DNA from: Atriophallophorus winterbourni
Lineage: Eukaryota; Platyhelminthes; Trematoda; Plagiorchiida; Microphallidae
NCBI GenBank assembly: GCA_013407085.1
Contig: JACCGJ010002793.1
Span: 1-64,000, forward strand
Direction: 5' to 3'
DNA: 64,000 nt
Shown: positions 1 through 9,999 of the stretch, piece by piece
Layout: each line of letters begins with the position of its first letter
Numbering within the stretch: the first letter of the stretch is position 1
Position numbers and translations under genes: made by a program
Notes under the pieces: model-generated
The model's input: the letters and a program-made list of their open reading frames with translations, nothing else
The model's database searches: none
What the model was told of the DNA's origin: nothing

Positions 1-361
1 TCGAGCTTTCTTCGGACCGAAAGTGGAAAGTGCGACTCGGCATATGCAGCTTTTTATCAATTCCCAGTTTGCTGAAGCAGATTCAAGTGGGGTTGTCTTG
101 TTGAACTCGTCCGTGAAGGCTTTTGCGAATCTCGCAGTTAGATTAGGTTCGCACATGCGAGTGACGTCTATCCTAGGCTTAGCAGACAATTTGATGCGGT
201 GAAATCTCGTGTGGGGGAGCTTCAGTTTTGCACAGACCAGTGAATGATCAGTGTCGCAGTCTGCGCTTTGATATGATCTGGTGAGGAGCACGCTTCCTAT
301 ATTAGTACGCTTAACAAGAATAAGATCAAGCTGATGCCAATGCTTAGAGCGAGGATGCTTA
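1..361 (-). pseudogene. RTE-like endonuclease, C-terminal half (continues off window)
   Basis: Continuation of the endonuclease after the insertion. It is open in one frame to the window edge. It starts with a KHWHQLDLILVKR-like segment and carries CDTDHSLVCAKL, which holds the conserved Asp-His catalytic pair of the family (SDH position, here TDH). Sequence beyond about residue 60 is the linker to the RT. Without the insertion the two halves would read as one endonuclease, so the insertion is probably what killed this copy, unless it was already 5'-only. Confidence 0.75.
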
Positions 362-807
362 GACGTTAAATGGTCTATCATATTTCCGCATATTGTCTAA
401 TAAAAAACTTTATAAAAAAACTAAAAAACGTATTTTTACATTTTTATCATATCTGTCTAGGCCTGGACAACCTGACAGTAAATTAGCCCACATGCAGTCT
501 ATGACTGTGTTTCACTTTACCAACTCAACTAGGCTATTGATTTCATACACCACACATTTGTTCACTACCGCATTTAATTTTGGCATTGTTTCTGACTAGA
601 ATAGCTGACCTCTCACCGTGCGGGTGAAGAGAAACCCTACCTTACTTTCCAGTTATTCGGAAGCAAGAACGTGTGAAAAGTACGAACTGTATACTCGATA
701 TCGAAGTGCCGGGTGCTCAACCGCATACCGTCGAAGGAAATCTGGGCGCGTGATTGGCTTTTAGCCACCTTCAGCCCTGTGCAACTTGAACTTGAACTTG
801 AACTTCC
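362..807 (+). mobile_element. Insertion in the RTE endonuclease, with hexanucleotide tail
   Basis: About 445 bp that interrupt the endonuclease frame between the VSW and KHW parts. On the plus strand the segment is A/T-rich at the left, GC-richer from about 600, and ends in four tandem copies of a TTGAAC-type hexamer (about 780-806). A short tandem tail at one end is typical of RTE-class 3' ends or of SINEs they mobilise, so this is probably a LINE 3' fragment or SINE inserted in plus orientation. No convincing target-site duplication longer than about 3 bp is visible. Confidence 0.5.
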
Positions 808-1519
808 AAGAGACTTTATGCAGTGGTTTTGTTTGGAAGAAAGTGTTACTGACACAAAGATTGAATTGTGTGCACAATTCTAAAAGGCGTTGCCCATTTT
901 CATTGGCTTTACCTACACCGAACCTTCCGAGACAGTTTTGCCAAGACTCGTAATCTGCACCAACTCTTGCATTGAAATCACCCAATACCACTACACAGTT
1001 TTTCTGTGGTACGTTTTTCAGGACGGCTGTAAGGTTATGATAAAAAGCGTCTTTTTCAGCAGGCGTCGCAGAGAGCGTCGGTGCATAAACGTTGACCAAC
1101 GTAATGGTACCAGTAATGCACCTCAGATTTAGAGTCCAAATCCGTTCGCTCCCGCTGCTGCTCGGTTCTGTTGCTTTTAATATGTCGTTTCGCACGGCAA
1201 ACCCAACTCCATGCAGTCGCGGCTCATCGGAACCTCTTCCTTTCCAAAAGAATGTGTAATCACTTTCTGTTAGCTTACCAGTGTCTGGTAAGCGCGTCTC
1301 TTGTAGGGCAGCCACGTCGACATTCAGCCTCTTTAGCTCTTTGTTAATCACGGCGGACTTTCTAACGCCTTTGATATTCGAGACGTCGTCATGAAATCCT
1401 AGAAGCATGGACCGGACGTTCCAGGTTCCAAGTTTCAGAACTGACATTTGTTGTTTGGTATTTCGATTCGCTGGTGCGGAAAAATACAGTCTGCTTGTCG
1501 GTTGATTCCTTATCCCCAT
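808..1519 (-). pseudogene. RTE-like endonuclease, N-terminal half
   Basis: Encodes the target-nicking endonuclease domain of the LINE. Visible motifs are LGTWNVRSM near the start, the metal-binding LQETR, and VVLGDFNARVG. The order and spacing fit the exonuclease-endonuclease-phosphatase fold. The frame is open from the ATG at 1519 down to about 808, where the expected sequence breaks off into a hexanucleotide repeat that starts an insertion. The domain resumes at position 361. The ATG at 1519 is the first in frame, but the true start may lie upstream. Confidence 0.8.
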
Positions 1520-2404
1520 GCACCCAATGAGGATAGCAGACCGTGGCGAGACGGCACCTTATTGACTGGGGGCTGCCCAGCTTGAGGCGGGCGGTAGCCG
1601 TCCAATGAGACCTGGAAGTCTCTCCCACAGTCGAAAGCAGCCCCAGGCGCTTAGCTCTACGCCAGTCGAGCCATAGCTTTTAACCGGTATCTGCTGCTTC
1701 CCGTGTTATTTTCCGTAGAAGCGGAATGGAGTGTCCTCTCCATTTGTGCGTTGTGATGTACGCCAGGGCAGGTCAATATGGAGAACTAGCTGTTGCCCAT
1801 GCAGCAAGTGCTCCCTCTCCACGGCACCACTGGAACCAAAGGAACAGCTAGGCTGATACGTTTGGACAACGATGCCGTCGCAGGAGCTAGCAGGACGAAG
1901 TTGAATAAACTTCGGACTGCCTAACGGGACTCCGGCTCCGGATTTTTCCTCGAGGTTGACTCCTGAAGCCTTTTCCATGAATGGATGTAGCCACAAGGCA
2001 GTGGATGTTTGAGATAAGGGTTTTCCTTCCCCTAGGTAGGCCGCCTTCATGGACTAACGAGCTCCACCTGCCCGAAGCATGCTGGTTTTGAGGCGCCAGT
2101 CAGCCGCCTTCGCCTTTTCTCCTGTCAGTAGAAGCAGTTCCGCCGGGTCACACAGGACCACGCGTGCAGGCCAGGAGCTGGACGTGGTTGTCAGAGGCTA
2201 TATGAGACGCAGGCCATTGAAGCATTTTTGGAATTGGGAGCTTATCCCCAAAACCACCCCGGCCGTGACAACCTTGGAACCTGTGTTTAAGTATAATTCT
2301 CTAATTAATAACAATAAAATTGTATCGCGAAGGAGGGATTTAACAACGAACATCGTTGAAACCGAGTAGAGTATTAGAGGAAGAGGCAACACAAAGTTTG
2401 ATTA

Positions 2405-2960
2405 CAGAAGAAGAATAAAACTTGTTTATTCGTGTACACCAATTTCCTGCAATCCTATCAATTCAACCACACAAAAATACATTTCCAAAAACGATATTTA
2501 AACAAGCACATGCGGATCCTGATCTTACTGTCCCTACCACATTAGTGCAAACAGCACGAAAACGGTCGTGGGATGTGTGACAGAAAAGCATGCAAATGGA
2601 ATATTTTGATATATATACACCTTCAAGTTGCGGATCCAATGCCTGAATTCGCACTGTTATTCACCTCTTAACATCATGAATAACTTTTAATTGATCAAAC
2701 AAATTTGAGGCTAGGTAAGTGACGAAAGATTTCCTGAATTACTCATTCCTCGAATAAGGGACGTGATATTGGCTTTATGTATATGAGAATGATTTAGCAA
2801 GCCATGAGGAACTCATGGAGTGGATTAGGATTATCAGACGAAATGACACTGACGAATCGGTCACATTCACGAAACTGTCGAGTTAAATCGGTAGAGGCAT
2901 AGCTCAGTCGTGCGATAAACCTAAAGCCTCTTATTTACGAGGTAGTTTCCTTTTCATACG
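2405..2960 (-). mobile_element. Jockey-like LINE, 3' end fragment
   Basis: Matches 38.85-39.26 kb over several hundred bases on the same strand, apart from an inserted hammerhead repeat at 2500-2612. On the minus strand it reads through a decayed C-terminus (a TRQFRECDRF-like stretch) and ends at an AATAAA-like signal next to a GAAGAAGAA run, i.e. a TTC tail in element sense. The same 3' end also occurs at 48.3 kb next to a GAA run. No intact reading frame remains. Confidence 0.55.
2500..2612 (+). repeat. Hammerhead retrozyme-like repeat, family B (degenerate)
   Basis: Short-form family B unit, from a CAAGCGCATGCGG-like start to GAATATTTTGATAT. The stem II/loop (GTGC-AAACA-GCAC), the GGTC cleavage context and the downstream GTGGG are preserved. 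The catalytic CTGATGA is mutated to CACATTA and GAAAC to GAAAA, so it should be inactive. GATAT lies on both sides (2493-2497 and 2608-2612), a possible short target-site duplication within the host LINE. Confidence 0.65.
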
Positions 2961-3339
2961 AGGTTAAATAATGAGTGAGATTATTCCATTTAATATAAAA
3001 CCAAAAGTTCAAACTATAATTGCCACACCACTTTCAATTTCGGTATGTTTGAGGTCACTTTTAAAACTAATAATATTAGACCTGTCATGGTTGTAGCAGA
3101 GGGTTACCAGTTGAAAATCGGAACAATGTGGACATTGATTGATGAGATAGGTGAACACCAAAGTGATGAAACCATTACGCTCACACTGGCTAGATATATG
3201 CGGCCGTTTGACTTGAAGTAAAAATCCGCTGCTTATAGTTCCGGCAGACAATGAATTATCAATTTTTTATATCATATCTCCAAAATTATCTTCAGAGAAG
3301 AAAGCACAGTATCAATATTATTACTGAGAAGCCGTAGTT
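2961..3339. other. No recognised feature
   Basis: AT-rich sequence. No open frame with recognisable motifs, no repeat matched elsewhere in the window, and no RNA gene seen. Confidence 0.5.
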
Positions 3340-3600
3340 CATTAGTATGTTTTGGCGTAGAAAGTCTGGGGTCACTCATTGTGACATTCTTCGGGAGATT
3401 CCTAGATTTTGCTTCCCAGTTGGCCGTAATTTACTACATCATACCTCTCGTTCAAAATCATTTTTTAGAGGTTTTGTTCCATCACGTTTACAGTTTGGTG
3501 GCCGAGGTATTCTAAAAGTGTTTTTCGCGACAGTCGCGTGAGCTCCGATGCTGTTGGAAAATTAGAGCCACCGTTTGTAATGGTGGTGCTGTAATTACCA
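3340..3600 (-). pseudogene. CR1-like LINE ORF1 C-terminal fragment
   Basis: Closely resembles 20.38-20.64 kb. Both read on the minus strand as a decayed ORF1 C-terminus, the part that in better copies carries a DTFRIPKSPNY-like motif followed by an LELTLL-like strand. Frames are broken by indels and stops. It is a solo fragment with no ORF2 next to it. Confidence 0.5.
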
Positions 3601-4163
3601 AATAATTTACAATGATCCGTTAACTCAGATTTTGTGCGTTTTATACTTTTAGATGCTTGAAGTATTTCACGCATCTAATAAACCTATCTTGCTGTGGTTA
3701 TTTATGTTTTGATTGCGTTGAATCTGTGTATTGATTTAAGGCTGATTTCATGAAGCGGATTCTATAATCTCTGTGTAAAACCTATTAAATGGTACTCAAA
3801 TCTACTCGGAAGTCGCGTGTTTCTAATACATTGACTGTGCTATCTTTCTTTGGAAAACGCCAACACATTTACTCATACACAGACTAGAGGACTGTTTCAT
3901 TCTACCGACATGATGTATAATCAACATCGCGAAAACAGTAGTTCCATTGCTCACTGCTGATGGCCTCATTCGATCGATGTCTTCTATGGATGTCTCTATT
4001 ATACTCCACTTTGTTTAAAATGACAAGACTATTCGATTGAGTAGAAAGCACATCTCCACAGCGCTTACCCCTGCAGGATTAAGCAATTTATGCAAGAACT
4101 GAAGTTAAACAAACTTAAAAGACACATTTTGACAAGGTTGTCAATACTAGCTGCTCAAAAAAC
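3601..4163. other. No recognised feature
   Basis: AT-rich spacer. No supported gene, repeat or RNA was seen. Confidence 0.5.
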
Positions 4164-4233
4164 ACCTGCAGATACAAAATATCATTCTGGAAAATGTTCA
4201 TGTTTAATCAATAACGTATATATGCATGCTATT
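4164..4233. repeat. 70-bp direct repeat, left flank of the Mag/Gypsy element
   Basis: Identical at 68 of 70 positions to 8953-9022 on the far side of the LTR retrotransposon. It directly abuts the left LTR, which starts TGTTGTG. It far exceeds the 4-6 bp duplication made by a retroviral-type integrase, so it is either a very long staggered-break fill-in or a pre-existing tandem duplication. Confidence 0.85.
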
Positions 4234-4498
4234 TGTTGTGTTTTTGGGGCGAGTTCCGGCTGACCCAACACTCACGAAAGTGGGAAGAAGACGACTGGCA
4301 GAATGCTTCGTTTTATTTACAGATCATTTGTATATATATGTACAATTAGCCAATTAGATGAACGAAAATGAAGTCAAGCTACTGAGCCAAGCTACCAAGC
4401 TAATGAAGCCAAACTACTATATTGATTCAAATTCAAAAACGATCAATACTTCCAAAATAGTGCGAGGTTTGGCGTGCCTAGATTGAACGACCTTGACA
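4234..4498 (-). repeat. 3' LTR of the Mag/Gypsy element
   Basis: In element sense it begins TGTCAAGGTCG and ends ACACAACA, giving the usual TG...CA ends. It follows a purine-rich AGGGGGAGG tract. Compared with the 5' LTR it has a 13-bp extra segment (about 4388-4400) and scattered substitutions. Confidence 0.9.
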
Positions 4499-5185
4499 CC
4501 TCCCCCTGCAAAAAAAGACGTTCACCTTCGGTCTATGTAAGCCTTGTTTCTTGGATCGATTTGAAATGGTTGAACCATTGTTCTTCATTCGTGTTGTGTA
4601 TCTTCTTTCTGGAGTCTCGTTTGTGCGATGTTGTTCAGCAAGACGGTTGTCGACTCTTTGCCTTTGTTCATCAGTGCTGATAGGTTGGTCTACTTCCAGT
4701 AGTTCGTTAAGACTGTGACTGGGAACAGATGGTTCTTCGGGGCAGAGTCTTGTTCGCATTTGGTTTGCGAGCCGAACAATCTGCTTTCCATCGGCTATGA
4801 CTTCGTACAGTACCTTACCGCGTCTTCTCGTTACGACCGCTGGTTTCCAAACCAATCCGTGTTGTCGAAGGCATGTAATCCATACGTTTTCGCCAGGCCT
4901 GAATGACCTTCGGCGAGCGCCGTTGCGTCGGTTGTATTGATTTTCCAACTTCCGATTGGGGATCAACTTTACCGGAGGTCTAGGGTACATAGCATCAAAG
5001 GTAGCCCGGAGTTTTCGTCCCATTAGAGATTCTGTTGGGGATTGACCATTCGGTGAATTCGGGTTTGGTGTAATCCGGTAACTGAACAAGAATTGATCTA
5101 GAATGCTATCAAGTGGTCCTTCGGATTCAGCCTTCTGAAGTGCTCGTTTCAGAGTGTCCACAAATCTTTCAGCCTGCCCATTAGA
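4478..5185 (-). pseudogene. Mag/Gypsy integrase, C-terminal part
   Basis: Continues the integrase after an in-frame TAA at about 5183-5185, which replaces a likely CAA codon in the YPQSNGQAER context. It contains the SNGQAERFVDTLK stretch with the third acidic catalytic residue, a YRITPNPNSPNGQSP segment, a GRKLR box, and a GENVW...LRQHGLVWKPAVV chromo/SH3-like tail typical of this clade. It runs to the 3' LTR. Confidence 0.8.
4499..4520 (-). promoter_or_regulatory. Polypurine tract of the Mag/Gypsy element
   Basis: On the minus strand the bases just before the 3' LTR read GCAGGGGGAGG, preceded by a T run. This is the expected position and composition for the plus-strand priming site. It also fixes the LTR start at TGTCAAGG. 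Confidence 0.75.
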
Positions 5186-5800
5186 TTAAGGGTAATATGG
5201 TGCCGTCCTGATATGTTTTATTTCGTTCTGAATGCAAAATTCTGTGAACAGCTTGGAGGTGAATTGAGAACCGTTGTCGGACACCAAAGTTTCTGGGAGA
5301 CCATGCTGAGTGAATATTCGTCTCATCGTTCGAACTGTCTGGGCTGCAGAAATGTGGTTCATCATAGTTACCTCTGGCCATTTATTGTATGCGTCCACCA
5401 TGACGAAGAAATGCACTCCTCTGAATGAACCAGCAAAGTCAACGTGCACACGTGACCACGGTTTTATTGGCTGCGGCCAAGAGTGTATTTCGGTCTTGAC
5501 AGGAAGTCTTGCTATCACAGCACACTTTGAACAAGACCGGCAAAGATCTTCTACTTGTTGGTCTAACTGGGGCCAGAAGACGTAACTTCGTACTAATGCT
5601 TTCATTCGGTTTATCTCGGGATGACCACGGTGAAACTGACGTAGAACACGTTCACGTAAGCCCTCTGGAATCACAACTCGATCCGCGAAGAAAAGGCAAG
5701 AGTCTGTTTGCGAAAGTGAGTTCTTTCGTCGGAAATATGGGGTAAACTCACTGTTTGGACATTTCTTTGGCCATCCTTTTGAAAGTAGGATAATACTCAT
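5186..5800 (-). pseudogene. Mag/Gypsy integrase, zinc-binding and catalytic core
   Basis: Carries the HHCC-type N-terminal domain (HRGHPEINRMKALVR, then CRSCSKC) and the first two catalytic aspartates (VHVDFAG and LVSDNGSQF). It is read in a frame different from the RT/RNase H part; a frameshift and a TGA lie near 5800. It ends at a TAA at 5186. It would integrate the cDNA if intact. Confidence 0.85.
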
Positions 5801-5925
5801 TGAAGTATTGGATCAGATTTTGTTGCGTTCTTTATCATATTCGACGTCACAGTGAGTGATGTTCCCAAGTGAGTGGACGAGAAGGCTCCGTCAATATCTG
5901 CGGTGAGGGCGGCGATCACTGCGTC

Positions 5926-7173
5926 TTAGGGTTCGACTTTGTTCGCATCAATTAGGCGTGAGAGGGCATCAGCCTGTCCGATAGCCTCAGTTTGTATGTA
6001 CTTAATATCAAATTGATAGCCCAGAAGTAACGTAGCCCAACGTTGTAAGCGACTCGCTGTATAGATAGGGATACCATTCTTGGATCCAAATATTGTTAAT
6101 AGCGGCTTGTGGTCTGTGAGCAATGTGAATTTTCGTCCGCACAGCATCTTGTGGAACTTTTGAACTGCAAAGACTATGGCCAAAGCTTCCTTTTCGATTT
6201 GGCTGTAATTCCTTTCTGATGGAGTGAGAGCTCGCGCAGCGTGTGCTATTGCCTTCTCTGATCCGTCTGGAAAACGATGGGAGATCACTGCTCCTATCCC
6301 ATAGCTAGAGGCATCCGTTGCGACTGTGATCGGCAAGTTAGGATTGTAATGTGTCAACACGAGGTCTGATGTTATCAATGCCTTCAGTTGATCGAATGCT
6401 TGTTGGCATGCTTCGGACCACTGCCATTTGACATCTTTTGACAGAAGTTGATTCAATGGCTGCCGTAATTTGTGCATATTTGGGAGGAATTGACTGTAAT
6501 AACTTATCATCCCCAAAAAGGATCGTAAGGTAGGGAGGTCCGTTGGATGTGGTAGCTCGGCGATCGCCTTGACATTGTCTGGGTCTGGGCGCCGACCATC
6601 TTGATCAATGATAAATCCCAGGAACTTTATCGATCGCATGAATAGGCGACACTTTTCTGATCTTAGATGAAAACCATATTGTCTGATTCGCTCAAGAACT
6701 GTCTCAAGGCGGCTTGTGAGTTCTTCTGGTGAGGCTCCCATTACAATGATGTCATCCATATATGCTGCTGCACCTGGAACTCCGGATAGCATAGTATCTA
6801 TCACTTGCTGGAAAATTGCCGGGGCCGTTTTTACGCCAAATGGCAATCGATTAAACTGGTAAAGTCCCTTGTGTGTGTTGATAGTGAGCAATTTTCTACA
6901 TGACGGTTCCACTTCCAATTGTAAATAGGCGTCGGCTAAATCGAGGGTAGCGAAGAATTTTCCTCCATTGAGTTTGGCGAATATGTCTTCTGGTAGTGGT
7001 AGTGGGTACTGATGAGGCTCGAGACATGCATTTAATCCGGTTGAAAAATCAGCACACAATCGGATCTTCCCGTTTGGCTTTCGAATAACAACGATAGGAG
7101 CTACCCAAGATGAAAAGTCAACACGTTCAATGATGCCTTCAGATTCTAAACGGTTCAGCTCTTGCTCGACACT
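5926..7173 (-). pseudogene. Mag/Gypsy reverse transcriptase and RNase H
   Basis: A long open stretch of about 415 codons. It holds RT fingers (a KPNGKIRLCADFS-like region), palm motif A (FFATLDLADAYLQ), the YMDD catalytic box (AAYMDDIIV) and FLGFIID. The RNase H has VATDASSYGIGAV, IEKEALAI and LLTDHKPLL, and the domain ends at QADALSR. It is bounded upstream by a TAG at about 7174 and downstream by a TAA at 5926. Both stops break what should be one pol frame. Confidence 0.9.
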
Positions 7174-8547
7174 CTATCGTGCTGCATAGGGGACCGGACG
7201 CCGTGGTTTGAAAACAGGTTTTACATCCGGAAGCAAATGTAACGAGGCCTTGAACCTTGAGCACCGACCAAGTTTTGACTGAAACACATCTGCGAATTCA
7301 GTGAACAATTTTGTGGCCAACTGATTTGGAGTTCTTGAAGAAGAATTTGTCTGGCACACTGTTGCGGTTGTTGTTGAACACAGATCTTTCAGAGGCACGC
7401 TAAGTAAATTCAGACGTTCGATCCAGTCCATTCCAAGCAAATCAAGTTTATCATGAGGCGTCAAGTAAACTAAACCAGTTGCTTTCTCACCATTGAAATC
7501 AATCTTACAAGTGAATTGTCCGTCAATCCGCAGTGGTTCACCAGAGGCATTTCGCACATTCATTTCCGTGGGATAGACTGTTGGGCAGCCAATCTTCTTC
7601 CACGTTGAGCGGGAAATCAATGTGACGTCTGAGGCGGTGTCGATTTGCAACGAAACAGTCTTGCCTTGAATTCTCACTGCGACATATTTACGTCTGCTTG
7701 CCAAATCTGCTTCAAAGGTTGCAATGACCGCATTGATTCTGCCCCGGTTTCCATTCGATTTTGGATTATGAAGACTGTTTGCACCGGTCCTATAGTTTTT
7801 TCTGCAATGTGACTCTTTGTGACCAATGCGCTTGCACCTGCGGCACTTATAGGTTCTGAACGGACAATCTTTCGAATAGTGCCATCGACCGCAATTCCAA
7901 CAGGCACTTTTGGGTTTCAATGACTTTTTGGGAGGACTTTGTGAACTACTGTGTGCTGCTGTGTTCTTGTACACTTGAGGCTCTATTTTCTGTCCGGCGC
8001 TTTCAATCAACTTGGTATCATGCTTGAGGTTCACCATTCTGTGACATTCGGCTGCAATATCTTGAAGGGTCATTTCCGGCTCGTGCTCCAGTCTGCTCAG
8101 AATTCTTGTTCGAAAGTCTGCGTCTGCTGGTGATTGAAGACTGCAAACAAACATCAAGCATTTGAACTGATTTGGTGTCATCGAACCGAGCTTGAATCTT
8201 TCACACTCTCGATTGATGATGGCAGCATGGGTAGTGTAGTCGTCTGTTGCTTTTTTCATCAGTTTGAGACAGTTGTAACGAATGCTGAATAAAGATGATT
8301 GTTCGCCGAAGATTGTCGTGAGTGTTGCAATGGTTTCGTCAAAGCTGAACTCTCGAGCACATTTTGGAAGAATGTAGTTAGTGTAACGTTCGTGCTCAAC
8401 AGGACCAAGTTTTCTCAAGCCATGCATCACCTTGACCCGCAAGTTCAACTCTGAAAATGTCTTCGTATTTCTGAAACCAAGCATTGAATGTTGTTCCCGA
8501 TTCTGCATCAAAATGGAACTCTGTGATGGATGCTGCGATTGAGTCAA
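7174..8547 (-). pseudogene. Mag/Gypsy gag C-terminal half and aspartic protease
   Basis: 457 codons open. The first third is capsid-like. It is followed by two zinc knuckles, CWNCGRWHYSKDC (CX2CX3HX4C) and CRRCKRIGHKESHC (CX2CX4HX4C). The paired knuckles are a Mag-clade trait. Next comes an aspartic protease with a QIDTASDVTLIS active site and an LLGMDW segment. The frame stops at a TAG just before RT. Its first codons overlap the upstream gag piece in another frame, so a frameshift lies near 8400-8450. Confidence 0.88.
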
Positions 8548-8692
8548 TTGATTGCTGCTGTGTCTGTTCTTTGTGTTCTTCTTTGATATTCAGCTTCTGA
8601 GAAAAAAGTTCAACGAGCTGCTTCTGTGATTTTTCGAACTGTGCTTGCTGTTGCTGAAGTAATTCTTGCATTTGCTCAAAGCTGATAGCCAT
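8396..8692 (-). pseudogene. Mag/Gypsy gag N-terminus
   Basis: Starts at an ATG 18 bp inside the 5' LTR boundary, after the primer-binding region. It encodes a Gln-rich coiled-coil-like start (MAISFEQMQELLQQQQ) and then a FNAWFQKYEDIFR capsid stretch typical of Mag-like gag. Continuation requires a frame change near 8400-8450, so it is a broken copy rather than an expressed protein. Confidence 0.8.
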
Positions 8693-8709
8693 TTTCCCGT
8701 CGCCAAGTC
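8693..8709 (-). promoter_or_regulatory. Probable primer-binding site of the Mag/Gypsy element
   Basis: On the minus strand, GACTTGGCGACGGGAAA follows the 5' LTR end. TGGCGAC two to four bases after the LTR is the form expected for a tRNA 3'-end primer site. The tRNA was not identified. Confidence 0.5.
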
Positions 8710-8956
8710 TGTTGTGTTATTGGGGCGAGTTCCGGCTGACCCAACACTCACGAAAGTGGGAAGAAGACGACTGGCAGAATGCTTCGTTTTATTTACAGCT
8801 CATTTGTATATATATGTACAATTAGCCAATTAGATGAACGAAAATGAAGTCAAGCTACTAAGCTAATGAAGCCAAACTACTATATTGATTCAAATTCAAA
8901 AACGATCAATACTTCCAAAATAGTGCGAGGTTTGGCGTGCCTAGATTGAACGACCT
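8710..8956 (-). repeat. 5' LTR of the Mag/Gypsy element, outer end truncated
   Basis: Matches the 3' LTR but lacks its outermost bases. In element sense it starts at AGGTCG instead of TGTCAAGGTCG, and the junction with the flank is at a shared ACCT. The inner end ACACAACA is intact. It also lacks the 13-bp segment present in the other LTR. Confidence 0.88.
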
Positions 8957-9022
8957 GCAGATACAAAATATCATTCTGGAAAATGTTCATGTTTATTTAA
9001 TAACGTATATATGCATGCTATT
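8957..9022. repeat. 70-bp direct repeat, right flank of the Mag/Gypsy element
   Basis: Second copy of the flank repeat (8953-9022 if the shared ACCT is counted). It is joined to the truncated end of the 5' LTR and ends with GCATGCTATT, exactly where the left copy meets the other LTR. Confidence 0.85.
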
Positions 9023-9379
9023 CACTTTCATTAACGTTTATTGCTAGCTTTATTGCACGTTAAATTGGCCAGTGAAGTCAGACCTCTACACAGCTTGAGG
9101 CGACGATTATATAATATTACATTATATGACCAGCTGTACCTCATCGTCTGTATTCGGGCAATTTTTTTTCCATCCTTACCGTATTTATAGATGAAATGCT
9201 AGATCATAACTGGCCCCTCAACGAAAGTTCTTGATATTCGATAGCCACGATTATTACATTTATAATTTACCATCAATTGTAACTTTAATCATGCTCATAA
9301 TTTAATGTCCCAGCAAGCAAGTTAAATGTGCGGTAGAAATCGCATCAAAACAATTTCTTTCATAAAATGTTATCGTAAC
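9023..9379. other. No recognised feature
   Basis: AT-rich unique-looking sequence with no supported gene or repeat. Confidence 0.45.
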
Positions 9380-9980
9380 CCATCAGAACGGATACAGGAA
9401 ATGCCTTGTTGATGAGCTCAAATAAGAGCGAAACTCGAGTCCAGTGATTCCAACATGGACCGTTGTGATAAGCTTTTGGAATATTTGAAAGTTCTTGGTA
9501 CTGATGAGTAGTCACAATACATCATGAACGAACTATCCACAAACTTTAAAACAACATTGCCCGTCAGATCTCATCGGTGTTAGCTTACACTTTATCAGAT
9601 GGGAAGACCTGACAAGGAGATCAGATCGGTTGGACGACCACAACAGATGTTGCTGGCTCCTTCTCGACTGGTTACGCATATGACGCTACTCAAATATGCC
9701 AGTCTGGAGAAACCTTTATGAAGGCTTGATCACGATCGTTCAAACGGTCGTCGGGAGCTCAGTCCATAAGGCGTAATAATACAATTATGATGGTCCCGAT
9801 ACCGGTTATGCACTACTGATGAGCTCAAATAGGAGGGAAGATCGAGTCCAGTTCTTCCAATGAGGACCGTTGTGATAAACGTTGTGTATATTTCAAAGGA
9901 CTTGATACTGATGAGTAGTCGCAAAACATAAGGAGGCTTCTCATCAAGAATTGTGACTGGAGTGGTCCCAGCGGTACCAC
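9380..9980 (+). repeat. Two Sm-alpha-like hammerhead repeats
   Basis: Two degenerate copies, offset by about 407 bp, share TGATGAGCTCAAATA, CGAGTCCAG, TTCCAA, GGACCGTTGTGATAA and ACTGATGAGTAGTC. Each holds a hammerhead core at 9405-9455 and 9812-9860. Copy 1 has a perfect stem II (GCTC/GAGC), an intact GAAA and the cleavage context GAGTC, but C3 is T. Copy 2 keeps CTGATGA but has GAAG and a mismatched stem II. The stem I loop sequence and layout recall the schistosome Sm-alpha SINE-like family. A diverged upstream segment (GCTTGATCACGATCG) also occurs near 51.33 kb. Confidence 0.65.
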
Positions 9981-9999
9981 GTCCTTCAATCTTCGAACA

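Larger units (their letters stand above)
1..2370 (-). mobile_element. RTE-like LINE, 5' part (5'UTR plus endonuclease), interrupted
   Basis: The 5' part of a non-LTR retrotransposon, read on the minus strand from about 2370 to the left window edge. It holds a GC-richer 5' leader (about 1520-2370) and an apurinic/apyrimidinic-type endonuclease reading frame cut in two by an insertion at about 362-807. The leader recurs at 52.28-53.30 kb, which confirms that it belongs to a repeat. The reverse transcriptase would lie beyond the left edge; an RT fragment of a similar family sits at 13.14-13.96 kb. The RTE-like call rests on the endonuclease sequence style. The exact 5' boundary is uncertain. Confidence 0.75.
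4234..8956 (-). mobile_element. Mag-type Gypsy LTR retrotransposon, nearly full length, inactive
   Basis: A 4.7-kb element read on the minus strand: 5' LTR (8710-8956), primer site, gag, protease, reverse transcriptase, RNase H, integrase, polypurine tract, 3' LTR (4234-4498). A gag with two zinc knuckles and pol similar to the K02A2.6-like group point to the Mag clade; no envelope gene is present. The LTRs are about 265 and 247 bp and differ by a 13-bp indel plus substitutions. Together with several stops and frameshifts, this shows an old, dead copy. Confidence 0.9.

Noticed and set aside
2885..2960. A stretch with ATAGCTCAGTCG that looks like a tRNA D-arm/box A.
   Set aside because: It aligns with decayed LINE coding sequence at 39.1 kb, and no cloverleaf or B box follows.
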